A DNA stretch of 64,000 nucleotides from Prochlorococcus sp. AG-402-N17 (GTDB taxonomy: Bacteria; Cyanobacteriota; Cyanobacteriia; PCC-6307; Cyanobiaceae): positions 44,098 to 108,097 of the forward strand of contig QCIV01000002.1 in NCBI GenBank assembly GCA_003216455.1, written 5' to 3'. A program made the position numbers and the translations under genes. Positions 50,086 through 59,275 of the stretch are shown piece by piece; position 1 is the stretch's first letter, and each line of letters starts with the position of its first letter. The notes under the pieces were generated by a model. It searched no databases. It was not told where the DNA came from and saw only the letters and a program-made list of their open reading frames with translations.

Positions 50086-50973
50086 TTAAATTGAGTTAAA
50101 TAATTTCTTGAACGATTGTTCAATATCAGTTTCTCTCATAAAAGTTTCACCAATTAATACTCCCTTGATTCCAATAGATCTAAGCGATTCTAAATCTTCG
50201 GCACAATTAATTCCAGATTCACTTATGGGAATAATATTTTGTTTTAAAAATATATCTGCATATGTATGCATTAATTCTATTGATGTTTTTAAATCCGTTT
50301 TAAAAGTCTTTAAGTCCCTGTTATTTATTCCAATCAAATTAAAAGATTTTAACTTTAGAATCCTTTCTAATTCATGAGAATTATGGACTTCAACAAGAAC
50401 ACTCATCTTTAAATTATCAGCTATTTTCTTTAAATAAATTAAATCGTCATCACTTAAAATCGCAGCGATTAATAATATTGCATCAGCACCAGATACCCTT
50501 GCTTTATAAATCTGATAAGCAGAAATAATAAAATCTTTGCAGAGTAGAGGGAGATTAGTTGATCTCCTTACAGTTTCGAGTATTTCATAACTACCTTGAA
50601 AAAATCTTTTATCGGTAAGTACTGAGATACATGATGCACCCAATTCTTCATAGCAAATTGCTATGTTTTCAGGATTAAAATATTTTCTAATAACTCCTTT
50701 ACTCGGACTAGCTTTTTTTATTTCAGCAATAACTCCTGGTTTTATTTTTGACTCCAAAATATTTTTATAAAAATCTTTGGGAGTTGGAAGTTTCTCAATC
50801 TTTTTGATGAGATCTTCTAAAGAGACTATTTTTTTAAAATTCTTAATTTCAATATCCTTGTGCCATACAATTTCTTCCAGAATATTTTTTGCTTGTGCTT
50901 CTCTATGAGGGACAGCATATTCTAAATTTTCTACCCTTACTGTTGGATTTGGTGGCCTGCGTCTTATCTCCAT
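50086..50973 (-). CDS. trpC: indole-3-glycerol phosphate synthase
   Basis: The 295-residue barrel enzyme has [37 protein letters not shown], and [10 protein letters not shown], all typical. It closes the indole ring in tryptophan synthesis. A 35-residue N-terminal extension is usual for cyanobacteria. It is 12 bp downstream of lpd on the same strand. No trp attenuator is visible. Confidence 0.95.
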   Translation of the reverse strand: MEIRRRPPNPTVRVENLEYAVPHREAQAKNILEEIVWHKDIEIKNFKKIVSLEDLIKKIEKLPTPKDFYKNILESKIKPGVIAEIKKASPSKGVIRKYFNPENIAICYEELGASCISVLTDKRFFQGSYEILETVRRSTNLPLLCKDFIISAYQIYKARVSGADAILLIAAILSDDDLIYLKKIADNLKMSVLVEVHNSHELERILKLKSFNLIGINNRDLKTFKTDLKTSIELMHTYADIFLKQNIIPISESGINCAEDLESLRSIGIKGVLIGETFMRETDIEQSFKKLFNSI

Positions 50974-50985
50974 TAATTTTAGAAA

Positions 50986-52425
50986 TTATTTTATTTGAGA
51001 AGCGGCTTGTTTATATGCGACCTCAACTACTTCACTAAGAGTAGGATGAGTATGAACTTCTTTAGATAATGCAATTACATCTTGGTTCCTTGAAATAGCG
51101 TTCGAAATTTCTTGAATTAAATCAGCTGCATGTAACCCAAAAATATGAGCACCTAATACTTTCCCATTATCTTTGTTGAAAATCAACTTTAGCAATCCAT
51201 CACTCTCCAATTCAGCCAATGCTTTTGAATTAGCCTTAAAGAAACTTTTGACAACTCCCAAAGTAAAATTTTCTTTTGTAGAGATCTCTTTAGCTTCAAC
51301 TTCAGAGAGACCAACTGAACTTATCTCTGGGTGAGTAAAGGTTGCTGCGGGGATACTTTTATAATTAATTTCGACATTACCACCGCAAATATTATCAACA
51401 GCAATAGTACCCTGCGCTGCAGCTGTATGGGCAAGCATTAGTTTGCCCGTTACATCTCCAACAGCCCAAATATTAGGTATTATTTCATCACCATTCTTAA
51501 CTCTCATTTGATCATCTACAGGAATGAAACCTTTTACTGTTTCGATACCAACCGACTCAAGATTTAAGTTATTACTATTAGGACTTCTGCCAGTTGCGAC
51601 TAGTACAGCGTCAACTTCTAAAGTTTCTACAACTTCCTTAGATTTTGCATCAGTCAGTTCTATTTTTACAGGGCATCCAGGTGTTATTTTTGTCGCAAAG
51701 ACGTTTGATTTTGTGTCTATATCTCTTGCTTGAATGAGGTTCTTCTTAGCAATTTTAGTGATGTCTGGATCAAATGTTGGCATAATATTCTCCAAAGCCT
51801 CGATCATGGTAACTTCACAACCAAGAGCGGTATAAACATCAGCAAATTCTAGACCTATATATCCGCTTCCAATAATAGCTATCCATCTTGGAAGCCACTC
51901 AAGTTTAACCGCATCATCGCTAGTAAATACGGTCCTATTATCCAAAGTTATTCCACGGGGCACGAAAGGAGAAGAGCCTGTTGCTATAACAATATTCTTA
52001 CTTGTGAAAATTTTATCAATTCCGTTTTTATCTCTTACACCTACTTTTTGATTTCCTTCAATTCTTCCAATGCCCAAAATAATTTCAACTCCACTTCTTT
52101 TAAGAGTTTTTGTTAAATTTTCTCTAACATTTAAAACTAAATTATTTGCATGATCTGCAATTTTTGATCTCTCGAACCTTACTGGTGAAGCATGTATACC
52201 AAATTTAGCTAAATGTTCATAATTAGCTATTTCTCTAACTTTTCCACTTGCAGCCAAAAGAGCTTTAGATGGAACACAACCCTTGTTAACACAAGTGCCT
52301 CCCATATCAGAAGATTCTACTATTGCGACTTTCAGTCCCTTACCAGCAGCATGTTTAGCGGCGTCAAAACCTCCATATCCTGCTCCTATTACGATTAAAT
52401 CAAAATCAAAACTTGAATCAGTCAC
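50986..52425 (-). CDS. lpd: dihydrolipoamide dehydrogenase
   Basis: The 479-residue flavoenzyme has the redox disulfide GGTCVNKGCVPSKALLAA, FAD motif VIGAGYGGFDAAKHAA, NAD motif AIIGSGYIGLEFADVY, and C-terminal catalytic HTHPTLSE. It is the E3 part of the pyruvate dehydrogenase complex and possibly of glycine cleavage. trpC and a SpoU methyltransferase flank it. Confidence 0.96.
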   Translation of the reverse strand: MTDSSFDFDLIVIGAGYGGFDAAKHAAGKGLKVAIVESSDMGGTCVNKGCVPSKALLAASGKVREIANYEHLAKFGIHASPVRFERSKIADHANNLVLNVRENLTKTLKRSGVEIILGIGRIEGNQKVGVRDKNGIDKIFTSKNIVIATGSSPFVPRGITLDNRTVFTSDDAVKLEWLPRWIAIIGSGYIGLEFADVYTALGCEVTMIEALENIMPTFDPDITKIAKKNLIQARDIDTKSNVFATKITPGCPVKIELTDAKSKEVVETLEVDAVLVATGRSPNSNNLNLESVGIETVKGFIPVDDQMRVKNGDEIIPNIWAVGDVTGKLMLAHTAAAQGTIAVDNICGGNVEINYKSIPAATFTHPEISSVGLSEVEAKEISTKENFTLGVVKSFFKANSKALAELESDGLLKLIFNKDNGKVLGAHIFGLHAADLIQEISNAISRNQDVIALSKEVHTHPTLSEVVEVAYKQAASQIK

Positions 52426-52436
52426 TTTTTATTTAT

Positions 52437-53279
52437 TTATTTAGAGGTGTATGCGACTCTTTTTCGTTCTAGTAATAACGGAACTGCAACACAAGCCACA
52501 TTCAATGATTCTACAATCTCGCTATGCGGAATTGTAATTGTTTCATTAAAAGCTTCTTGAATTTTTTTATGAATACCTTGGCCTTCATTACCCAAAATTA
52601 ATGCTGTACGTCTAGACCAATCAACTTCCCAGTAAGGTTTTGAAGGTTTTTTTGAACTCTCATTATGGCTACTAGTAGAAAAAATCTTAAATCCTACATT
52701 TGATAATTCAGACAAAGACTTAAGTAAAGAATTTAATATTTCTTCTTCAATGCCATCAAATCTCAAAAATGGCAGATTAAAAACTGCACCTGAGGATGCT
52801 CTTAATACCTTTTGGCCTAATGGGTGCGCACCTCCAGCTAAAAAAATTGCATTAACACCCGCAGCTAAAGCGGTTCTAAATAGATTACCCATATTCCCAG
52901 GATCTTGAATTCTATCGAGAACAAGAACAAAATCATCTTTTCTATTAAATTGATAATTAAGTATTTCTGAAATCTTTACTAAAGCTGCTATCCCATCTGG
53001 ATTAATTGTTGAAATCGCAGATGCCAAGACATCCTCTGAAACAATATTTATTAATGACTCATCAAATTTTTTGCTTAGATTTTGATTCTTTCTTAGCCAT
53101 TTTTCGGTAACTAAAATCTTAGAGGGATTTTTTCCAGACTTCAGCAATTCTTCTATGAGATGTGTACCCTCTATGCAAAAAAAGTCTTGATCTTTTGGAG
53201 ATGATCCTCTTTTAAATGATCTAAATCTTTTAACTAGATTATTGTTTTTACTAGTTATTTTTAAAAAAGTATTTTCTAT
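52437..53279 (-). CDS. SpoU/TrmH-family RNA 2'-O-methyltransferase, non-standard start
   Basis: The knotted methyltransferase has LVLDRIQDPGNMGNLFRTAL, ALILGNEGQGI and VESLNVACVAVPLL. The substrate-binding N-terminal domain (ITSKNNNLVKRFRSFKRG, FFCIEGTHLIEELLKSG) lies in frame but upstream of the first canonical start (TTG at 53147). The frame has no ATG, GTG or TTG there; ATA at 53279 is where the family would begin (IENTFLKITSKN). The full protein would be 280 residues, a normal length. The target is probably 23S rRNA or tRNA. Confidence 0.82.
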   Translation of the reverse strand: MENTFLKITSKNNNLVKRFRSFKRGSSPKDQDFFCIEGTHLIEELLKSGKNPSKILVTEKWLRKNQNLSKKFDESLINIVSEDVLASAISTINPDGIAALVKISEILNYQFNRKDDFVLVLDRIQDPGNMGNLFRTALAAGVNAIFLAGGAHPLGQKVLRASSGAVFNLPFLRFDGIEEEILNSLLKSLSELSNVGFKIFSTSSHNESSKKPSKPYWEVDWSRRTALILGNEGQGIHKKIQEAFNETITIPHSEIVESLNVACVAVPLLLERKRVAYTSK

Positions 53280-53420
53280 GAGTATTTTGAAAAATTTGTT
53301 ATCAACTATATTTTAATTAAATAAATACTTTGATCAATTATTTATTAAATTTTTATTACCCAAGAAATCAAAAAAATACATTTTCACTTTTAATTAATAT
53401 TCATGACGTTACATAGGGTG

Positions 53421-53466
53421 GACTTAATATTATTAGTTTGTCATGATGAATCTAATAAATTAAGTC
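53421..53466. repeat. 15-bp inverted repeat just before murA
   Basis: GACTTAATATTATTAG (53421-53436) and CTAATAAATTAAGTC (53452-53466) pair over 15 bp with a single bulged A; the loop is 15 bases. The right arm ends 3 bp before the murA ATG. In RNA it would cover the ribosome-binding region. The remainder of 53280-53420 is AT-rich and shows nothing else. Confidence 0.65.
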
Positions 53467-53469
53467 TTA

Positions 53470-54840
53470 ATGATTTGCGTAAGCAAAACGAAGTCATATC
53501 TTAAATCGCAAAATTTAAAGATTCTTGGCCAAGGCAAGTTAAATGGAATAGTTGAAATAAGTGGTGCGAAGAATTCCGCTTTAGTTTTATTAGCCTCATC
53601 ATTGCTAACTAATGAAAAAATAATTCTTGAAAATGTACCTTTTCTCACTGATATTGAAAAGATGGGGAATATCTTAAAGAATTTAGGAGTGAATTTAGTT
53701 CGTAAAAACAACCAACTAGAAATAGATCCAACAACTATTTCGATTAAAGAACTTCCATATGAACTTGTTAAAGGATTAAGAGCTAGTTTCTTTTGTATAG
53801 GTGCACTATTAACTAAATTTGGAGAAGCTCAAGTACCGTTGCCAGGTGGATGCAATATTGGTTCAAGGCCAATAGACGAGCACATTAATGGATTAATGGC
53901 ACTAGGAGCAGACATTATTATTGAAGATGGAATTGTAAAGGCAAAAACGAGGGGGGACAAAAATAGACTTCATGGCACTCATATTAAATTAAATTGTCCA
54001 AGTGTAGGTGCGACTGAAACTTTAATAATGGCAGCATCTTTAGCCAAAGGAAGAACTACTATTGAAAATGCTGCAAGAGAGCCTGAAGTTCAAGATTTAT
54101 GCCAAATGCTTAATAAAATGGGGGCAAAAATTTATGACTCCGGTAAAGAAACAATTATTATTGATGGTGTTAATAAGCTTGGCGGATGTACCCATAAAGT
54201 AATTCCAGACCGAATAGAAGCTGGAACTTTTCTAATAGCTGCTGCTGCAACTTCCTCTTCAATAACAATTTCTCCAGTAATCCCTCATCATCTTGAAGCT
54301 GTCACTAATAAGCTTCAAGAGAGTGGAAGTAAAATTACGATTAAAGGTAATTCGATTTCTATCAAGAGTAAAGAGATTAAAGGAGTAGATATTGAAACAG
54401 CTCCTTTCCCAGGCTTTCCTACTGATTTGCAGTCACCATTTACAACTCTAATGACAATCGCAAATGGTGAATCAAAGATAACTGAAACAATTTTCGAAAA
54501 CAGAATGAATCATATTTATTTACTTAATGAAATGGGCGCCAGTATAAAACTAAACAAAAACGTAGCTCACATCAAAGGTGTTAAAACAATTAATGGGATG
54601 AATCTAGTTGGCACAGATTTAAGGTCATCAGCTGCATTAATAATTGCAGGAATCATCGCAAAAGGTAGTAGTAATTTCTATGGATTAGAACATCTGGATA
54701 GAGGTTATGAAAATTTTGAATTAAAACTAAAAAAATGTGGTGTAAAAATAATTCGAGAGATAAGTAAAAATACTTTTGAGAAGAATGGATATAAAATTGA
54801 ATCAAAATGTGAAAATCTTTCAAAACTCGAAGCAGCTTAG
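53470..54840 (+). CDS. murA: UDP-N-acetylglucosamine 1-carboxyvinyltransferase
   Basis: The 456-residue enzyme has VEISGAKNSALVLLASSLLT at the start of domain 1 and the catalytic Cys in VPLPGGCNIGSRPIDEHING. It begins peptidoglycan synthesis. The N-terminal 18 residues (MICVSKTKSYLKSQNLKI) may be an extension, so the real start could be later than ATG at 53470. A strong hairpin directly precedes this start. Confidence 0.95.
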   Translation: MICVSKTKSYLKSQNLKILGQGKLNGIVEISGAKNSALVLLASSLLTNEKIILENVPFLTDIEKMGNILKNLGVNLVRKNNQLEIDPTTISIKELPYELVKGLRASFFCIGALLTKFGEAQVPLPGGCNIGSRPIDEHINGLMALGADIIIEDGIVKAKTRGDKNRLHGTHIKLNCPSVGATETLIMAASLAKGRTTIENAAREPEVQDLCQMLNKMGAKIYDSGKETIIIDGVNKLGGCTHKVIPDRIEAGTFLIAAAATSSSITISPVIPHHLEAVTNKLQESGSKITIKGNSISIKSKEIKGVDIETAPFPGFPTDLQSPFTTLMTIANGESKITETIFENRMNHIYLLNEMGASIKLNKNVAHIKGVKTINGMNLVGTDLRSSAALIIAGIIAKGSSNFYGLEHLDRGYENFELKLKKCGVKIIREISKNTFEKNGYKIESKCENLSKLEAA

Positions 54841-54886
54841 TCTTTTCCAAATATATTTCTATATTTCTAAAGCTAGGAAAGTTTAT

Positions 54887-54997
54887 TCAAACGTAAGCAA
54901 TATTGATTAATGAAATACAACCCAAAAATAACATAAACAAAACTAGAAAGCGATTAGACCAAATTTTATTTAAACCATTAAATTTGAATTCGTTCAT
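54887..54997 (-). CDS. single-pass micro-protein (36 aa)
   Basis: ATG at 54997 overlaps the stop of the preceding small gene (ATGA). The product MNEFKFNGLNKIWSNRFLVL and 16 more residues has one helix (FLVLFMLFLGCISLINIAYV) reaching the C-terminus. Coupling to its neighbour argues for real translation. No family is recognised. Confidence 0.5.
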   Translation of the reverse strand: MNEFKFNGLNKIWSNRFLVLFMLFLGCISLINIAYV

Positions 54998-55101
54998 GCC
55001 CAAGTTCCACTATTAGATCCGAATGTTGTAAGTATAGTTACTGCAATAAAAAGATAAGGGACAAATTTAAAGGAAAATTTTTTAGCTTGAGTTTTAGACA
55101 T
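54994..55101 (-). CDS. single-pass micro-protein (35 aa)
   Basis: ATG at 55101 gives MSKTQAKKFSFKFVPYLFIA and 15 more residues, a basic start and one membrane helix (VPYLFIAVTILTTFG), ending SNSGTWA. This looks like a small subunit of a membrane complex. The next micro-protein starts in its stop codon. The 54841-55381 gap otherwise holds only this pair and the tRNA-Leu promoter region. Confidence 0.5.
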   Translation of the reverse strand: MSKTQAKKFSFKFVPYLFIAVTILTTFGSNSGTWA

Positions 55102-55381
55102 TTGCTTTTTTTATAAAAATATAACACAATATTACTAAACATGAAGCTATCTCCTTTCAAAAAAGACTTTTAAGCGCATTTAATCACAAAAATGTATCAG
55201 AAATGTTTAAATTTTCTTTTCCCCCTCATTTCTTGTCAGCAAATGCAGTAAATAATTCTATGTTTTTACCGAAAAGATTAACTATAAACAAACTTTATTT
55301 TGATAACTTTTCCTTGACCAAAACAATAGTCAATAGGTTGATTTTTGTTATAATAAAAAAGTTCATTTTTTCAAAAACCTT

Positions 55382-55463
55382 GGGAGCGTGGTGGAATTGG
55401 TAGACGCACCGCACTCAAAATGCGGCACCTTCGGGTATGTCGGTTCAAGTCCGACCGCTCCCA
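55382..55463 (+). tRNA. tRNA-Leu(CAA)
   Basis: The 82-nt gene has acceptor strands GGGAGCG / CGCTCCC, an anticodon stem CCGCA / TGCGG with loop CTCAAAA (anticodon CAA), a long variable arm (ACCTTCGGGT), and T arm GGTTCAAGTCC. CCA is not encoded. It ends 5 bp before argD, so the transcript probably continues into or is processed from argD mRNA. Confidence 0.95.
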
Positions 55464-55468
55464 CTTTG

Positions 55469-56644
55469 ATGAATACCTATAGTAGATTCGATATATCTTT
55501 CAAAAAAGGAAAAGGTTGTTGGTTATGGGACAACACAGGTAAAAAGTATCTTGATGCAGTAGCTGGCATAGCAACTTGTAGTCTTGGACATAGCGACAGA
55601 GTTTTAAGAAGAAGGTTATCAACTCAACTAAAAAAGATTCAGCACATTTCCAATCTTTACAACATTGAAGAACAAGAACAATTAAGCAGAACTTTAACGA
55701 ATATGAGTTGTGCAAAAAGCGTCTTCTTCTGCAATAGTGGTGCGGAAGCAAATGAATCAGCAATTAAATTAATTAAAAAATATGGTAATACAACAAATAA
55801 AGGTAAAGAATCAATTATTCTCGCAGCAGAATCCAGCTTTCATGGAAGGACGCTTGCAGCCTTGAGTGCCACTGGACAGCCCAAATATCAAAAAGGTTTC
55901 GAACCAATGATTAAAGGGTTCAAATTTTTTAAATTTAATAATTTTGATTCGGTAAAAAAATTATTTGAAGAGTGTGAAAATAATAATCAAAAAATTTCCG
56001 GCGTTTTAGTTGAACCAATTCAAGGAGAAGGCGGCGTAATTCCTGGAAGTAAAATATTTTTTAAAAGCCTGAGAGAAATATGTAATAAATATAATTCTCT
56101 TCTCATTTTAGATGAGGTTCAAAGTGGAGTAGGTCGAACTGGAAAAATGTGGGGTTATGAGAATTTAGGAATTGAACCTGATGGATTCACCCTTGCAAAA
56201 GGATTAGGAGGAGGTCATGCAATTGGAGCATTATTAGTAAAAGAAAAAGCCAACATTTTTTCTCCAGGAGATCATGCAAGCACTTTTGGGGGGAACCCAT
56301 TCGCCTGTAAAGCTGCCCTAACTGTATTAGAAGAAATCAATAGAAGAAATATTATCAATAATGTTTATCTAAGAGGTGAACAATTAAGTGCTGGGTTTGA
56401 AGAATTGTCAAAAAAATTTCCAAATATTATTAGCGGGAAAAGAGGTTTAGGTTTAATACAAGGTCTCGTGATAAATGAAGATTATGCTGATGCAAAAAAA
56501 ATTACATTAAAAGCTTTTGATAAAGGATTACTTGTAGTTCCTGCAGGAGGAAATGTTGTAAGGATTGTCCCACCATTAGTTATATCGCGAAGAGAAATTA
56601 ATATTCTTTTGAATAAGCTAAATTCAATTTTTGAAGAGTTATAG
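55469..56644 (+). CDS. argD: acetylornithine aminotransferase
   Basis: The 391-residue PLP enzyme has FFCNSGAEANESAIKLIKKY, ILDEVQSGVGRTGKMWGYEN and the lysine loop DGFTLAKGLGGGHAIGALLV. It makes acetylornithine for arginine synthesis. ATG at 55469 is chosen; the open frame upstream only translates tRNA-Leu. folC follows 11 bp after its stop. Confidence 0.95.
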   Translation: MNTYSRFDISFKKGKGCWLWDNTGKKYLDAVAGIATCSLGHSDRVLRRRLSTQLKKIQHISNLYNIEEQEQLSRTLTNMSCAKSVFFCNSGAEANESAIKLIKKYGNTTNKGKESIILAAESSFHGRTLAALSATGQPKYQKGFEPMIKGFKFFKFNNFDSVKKLFEECENNNQKISGVLVEPIQGEGGVIPGSKIFFKSLREICNKYNSLLILDEVQSGVGRTGKMWGYENLGIEPDGFTLAKGLGGGHAIGALLVKEKANIFSPGDHASTFGGNPFACKAALTVLEEINRRNIINNVYLRGEQLSAGFEELSKKFPNIISGKRGLGLIQGLVINEDYADAKKITLKAFDKGLLVVPAGGNVVRIVPPLVISRREINILLNKLNSIFEEL

Positions 56645-56655
56645 CAATTTGAATT

Positions 56656-57885
56656 TTGAAAAATGCAAATTTAAAATTTTTTGAATTATCACCCAAATAT
56701 GAAAGGGATAATATCAAGTTAGGTTTATCAAGAATTAAAAAAGCACTTCAAGAACTTGGTAATCCTTGCGGGAATATCCCTGCGATACAAATTATTGGAA
56801 CCAATGGGAAAGGATCAATCGCGGCATATTTAGAAAATATACTTTTTGAAGCTAAAAGGAATTTTGGCGTAACGACATCTCCCCACCTTTTGGACGTATG
56901 CGAAAGGATTAGAGTTAATAAAAAAAATATTAACAAGACTGATTTTGAAAAAATCTACAGATTAATAGAAGAGAAATTTTCAACATTTGAATTAACTCCT
57001 TTTGAAAAAATCATTTGCTGCGCACTAAATTTCTTTGACAATAAAAAAGTTGAATTGCTCATTCTTGAAGCTGGCTTAGGGGGACGATTAGATGCGACAA
57101 CAGCCCATAAATCTAGACCAATAATTGCTATTGGGAATATTGGCTTAGACCATAAAGAATATCTTGGAGATACTATTGAAAAAATTGCCGAAGAAAAATT
57201 AGCAGTTATTGAAAAAAACTCAATTGTCATCTCATGCAAACAAAATAGTCAAGTTGAAAATTTAATAACCAAAAAAGTTAAAGAGGTTGGAGCAGAAATT
57301 ATCTGGAAAGATTCAATTTCAAACAGCTATGAGCTTGGATTAAAAGGAATTTTTCAAAAGCAAAATGCTTCAGTAGCTTTAGGAGCAATTGAAGCATTGA
57401 ATAATTTGGGATTTAATATAAAAAGAACTCACATATCTGAAGGTCTTAAAAAGACATCTTGGAAGGGAAGGCTAGAAATTATAAATTTTTTGAACAAAGA
57501 AATTCTTGTTGATTGTGCGCATAATTATCCTGCTGCAAAAGCACTCTCTCATGAGAGAAGTAATTGGGAGAATGAAGATAAAGGAATTTATTGGATTTTA
57601 GGTGTCCAAAGACAAAAAGATTTTTACGCAATATTAAAAACGCTTCTAAAGAAAAATGATCACTTATTACTTGTGCCAGTGCCAAACCAACCTAGTTGGC
57701 AATTAAAAGATCTTTCTCAGATTAAAGAAATTGACCTTCAAAAAGCAATTGAATTTAAAACATTTGAAATTGCCATTGATTATTTATTTTCCCTAGAAAA
57801 ATGGCCACCTAATCGTCCAGTCCTAACGGGTTCTATTTTTTTAGTTGCTGAATTTATTAAATTTGCAAATAAACAGAAATGTTAA
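56656..57885 (+). CDS. folC: folylpolyglutamate synthase / dihydrofolate synthase
   Basis: The 409-residue Mur-ligase-type enzyme has the P-loop IQIIGTNGKGSIAAYLENIL, GVTTSPHLLDVCERIRVN and LLILEAGLGGRLDATTA. It adds glutamates to folates. The start is TTG at 56656. It overlaps the convergent oxidoreductase by 4 bp. Confidence 0.93.
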   Translation: MKNANLKFFELSPKYERDNIKLGLSRIKKALQELGNPCGNIPAIQIIGTNGKGSIAAYLENILFEAKRNFGVTTSPHLLDVCERIRVNKKNINKTDFEKIYRLIEEKFSTFELTPFEKIICCALNFFDNKKVELLILEAGLGGRLDATTAHKSRPIIAIGNIGLDHKEYLGDTIEKIAEEKLAVIEKNSIVISCKQNSQVENLITKKVKEVGAEIIWKDSISNSYELGLKGIFQKQNASVALGAIEALNNLGFNIKRTHISEGLKKTSWKGRLEIINFLNKEILVDCAHNYPAAKALSHERSNWENEDKGIYWILGVQRQKDFYAILKTLLKKNDHLLLVPVPNQPSWQLKDLSQIKEIDLQKAIEFKTFEIAIDYLFSLEKWPPNRPVLTGSIFLVAEFIKFANKQKC

Positions 57886-59237
57886 ATATTAAATTGTTCC
57901 TTTACTTCCCAACCTTCCAATTTCCCAGGATTTAATAGCCCTTTAGGATCAAATTTTAATTTCGCTTTTACTTGATCTGCGTCAACCACTCCTAGGCCTC
58001 CGCCTTCGACAGTTAAAACATGGGGATTAAAAATAAACGCCCCAAGTTTCTTACAATCTTCCATTATTTCATTTAATTCATCTATCCCATTCCACCTTAA
58101 TACAGGTAAAGCCGCTAATCGCGGTGATCCTTGTTGAGAAACTGCCTCTAAATGCCAAAGAACTTTTCTACCCCATTTTTTTCTCAGAAAATTAATCAAT
58201 TCTAGTTCATTATTTAGTGGTAAAAGCATCTGTAAATAAGTCCAATTTTTATCCTTAGACCTCATATGAAGAGTTGTATGATTCCATACGACTTCAGAAA
58301 TTCCATTCACGAGCTTTTCTTCTTCCCCAAGTAGGGTAGATTCAACTTTAAATTTTTTACAAATCAACTCGATCGTTTTTGTTCCTCCAAAAGTAGATTG
58401 AATTAATATCTTGTGACTTCTAGATTTACTTTTAAACCATTTTGGCATTTGATCTGCAATTTCTTCTTCAAGAATTGCTCCTAATTTCAGATCAATTGCT
58501 GCGCTGGTGAGAGTTTTTAATATTTCTATTGTTTTTTCAAATTCAATACAGTCAATAACTATTGAATACCACTTACGTTTGATATCAGTAGCAAGTAGTA
58601 AAGAAGTAATTATTCCATTAGTCCCATAAGCATGATTTAGAGGTTCGGATTCTTCAGCATCAAATTTTAATAATTCAGGTTTTTCATTAATCGTTACTGC
58701 CTCTAAACCAATAAGATTTCCTGGATCTCTTAAAAATCCCCACCTAATTGAACCAATACCTCCTGACCCACCTGCAATAAAACCTCCAATTGTGGCAGTT
58801 TTCCAAGTACTAGGAAGCAACCTCAATTCCCTCCCATATTTCTCTAATTGTTTATTCAAATCTCCCATCACACAGCCAGACTGTACTTTTACAAAACCTG
58901 TATCTGGATCAAATTCTTCTAACTTATTAAAGTGACTCATCTGCATTACAACTCCTTTAAACAATGGGACAGCTTGTCCATAATTACCTGTACCTGAACC
59001 CCTCAAAGTAAGTGGGATAGAAAATTCCCAACAAATTTCTGCTACTTCCTTTACTGCTTCGTGATCACTAGGTCTTACAACCAAATCAGCAATACATTCG
59101 TCTAATTTTTCAGTCAGGATTGGAGAATAGTTATAAAAATCTTTTGATAGCCTTTTTATGTCAGATTGGCTTTCAATTATCTCTAAGTTTTTAACTTCCC
59201 TAAATTTGTCTATAAATTTAAGAGTATTTGATGTCAT
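57882..59237 (-). CDS. FAD-linked oxidoreductase (GlcD-like)
   Basis: The 451-residue flavoprotein has the FAD-binding LTLRGSGTGNYGQAVPLFKG and TIGGFIAGGSGGIGSIRWGF in the PCMH-type domain, and ends DPKGLLNPGKLEGW, as in glycolate or D-lactate dehydrogenase subunits. The substrate is uncertain; glycolate from photorespiration is one option. The amidohydrolase gene lies 38 bp upstream on the same strand, so the two may be co-transcribed. Confidence 0.85.
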   Translation of the reverse strand: MTSNTLKFIDKFREVKNLEIIESQSDIKRLSKDFYNYSPILTEKLDECIADLVVRPSDHEAVKEVAEICWEFSIPLTLRGSGTGNYGQAVPLFKGVVMQMSHFNKLEEFDPDTGFVKVQSGCVMGDLNKQLEKYGRELRLLPSTWKTATIGGFIAGGSGGIGSIRWGFLRDPGNLIGLEAVTINEKPELLKFDAEESEPLNHAYGTNGIITSLLLATDIKRKWYSIVIDCIEFEKTIEILKTLTSAAIDLKLGAILEEEIADQMPKWFKSKSRSHKILIQSTFGGTKTIELICKKFKVESTLLGEEEKLVNGISEVVWNHTTLHMRSKDKNWTYLQMLLPLNNELELINFLRKKWGRKVLWHLEAVSQQGSPRLAALPVLRWNGIDELNEIMEDCKKLGAFIFNPHVLTVEGGGLGVVDADQVKAKLKFDPKGLLNPGKLEGWEVKEQFNI

Positions 59238-59275
59238 TAATTAAATTCTTATTGTTTTGTATATAAATTAGCCGA

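Noticed and set aside
55203..55403. 66-codon ORF running into tRNA-Leu
   Set aside because: It ends inside the tRNA gene, has no ribosome site, and low-complexity Phe/Leu/Lys content.
55388..55468. Longer argD start within tRNA-Leu
   Set aside because: These codons are the tRNA-Leu sequence itself; argD homologues start near MNTYSRFDISFKKG.
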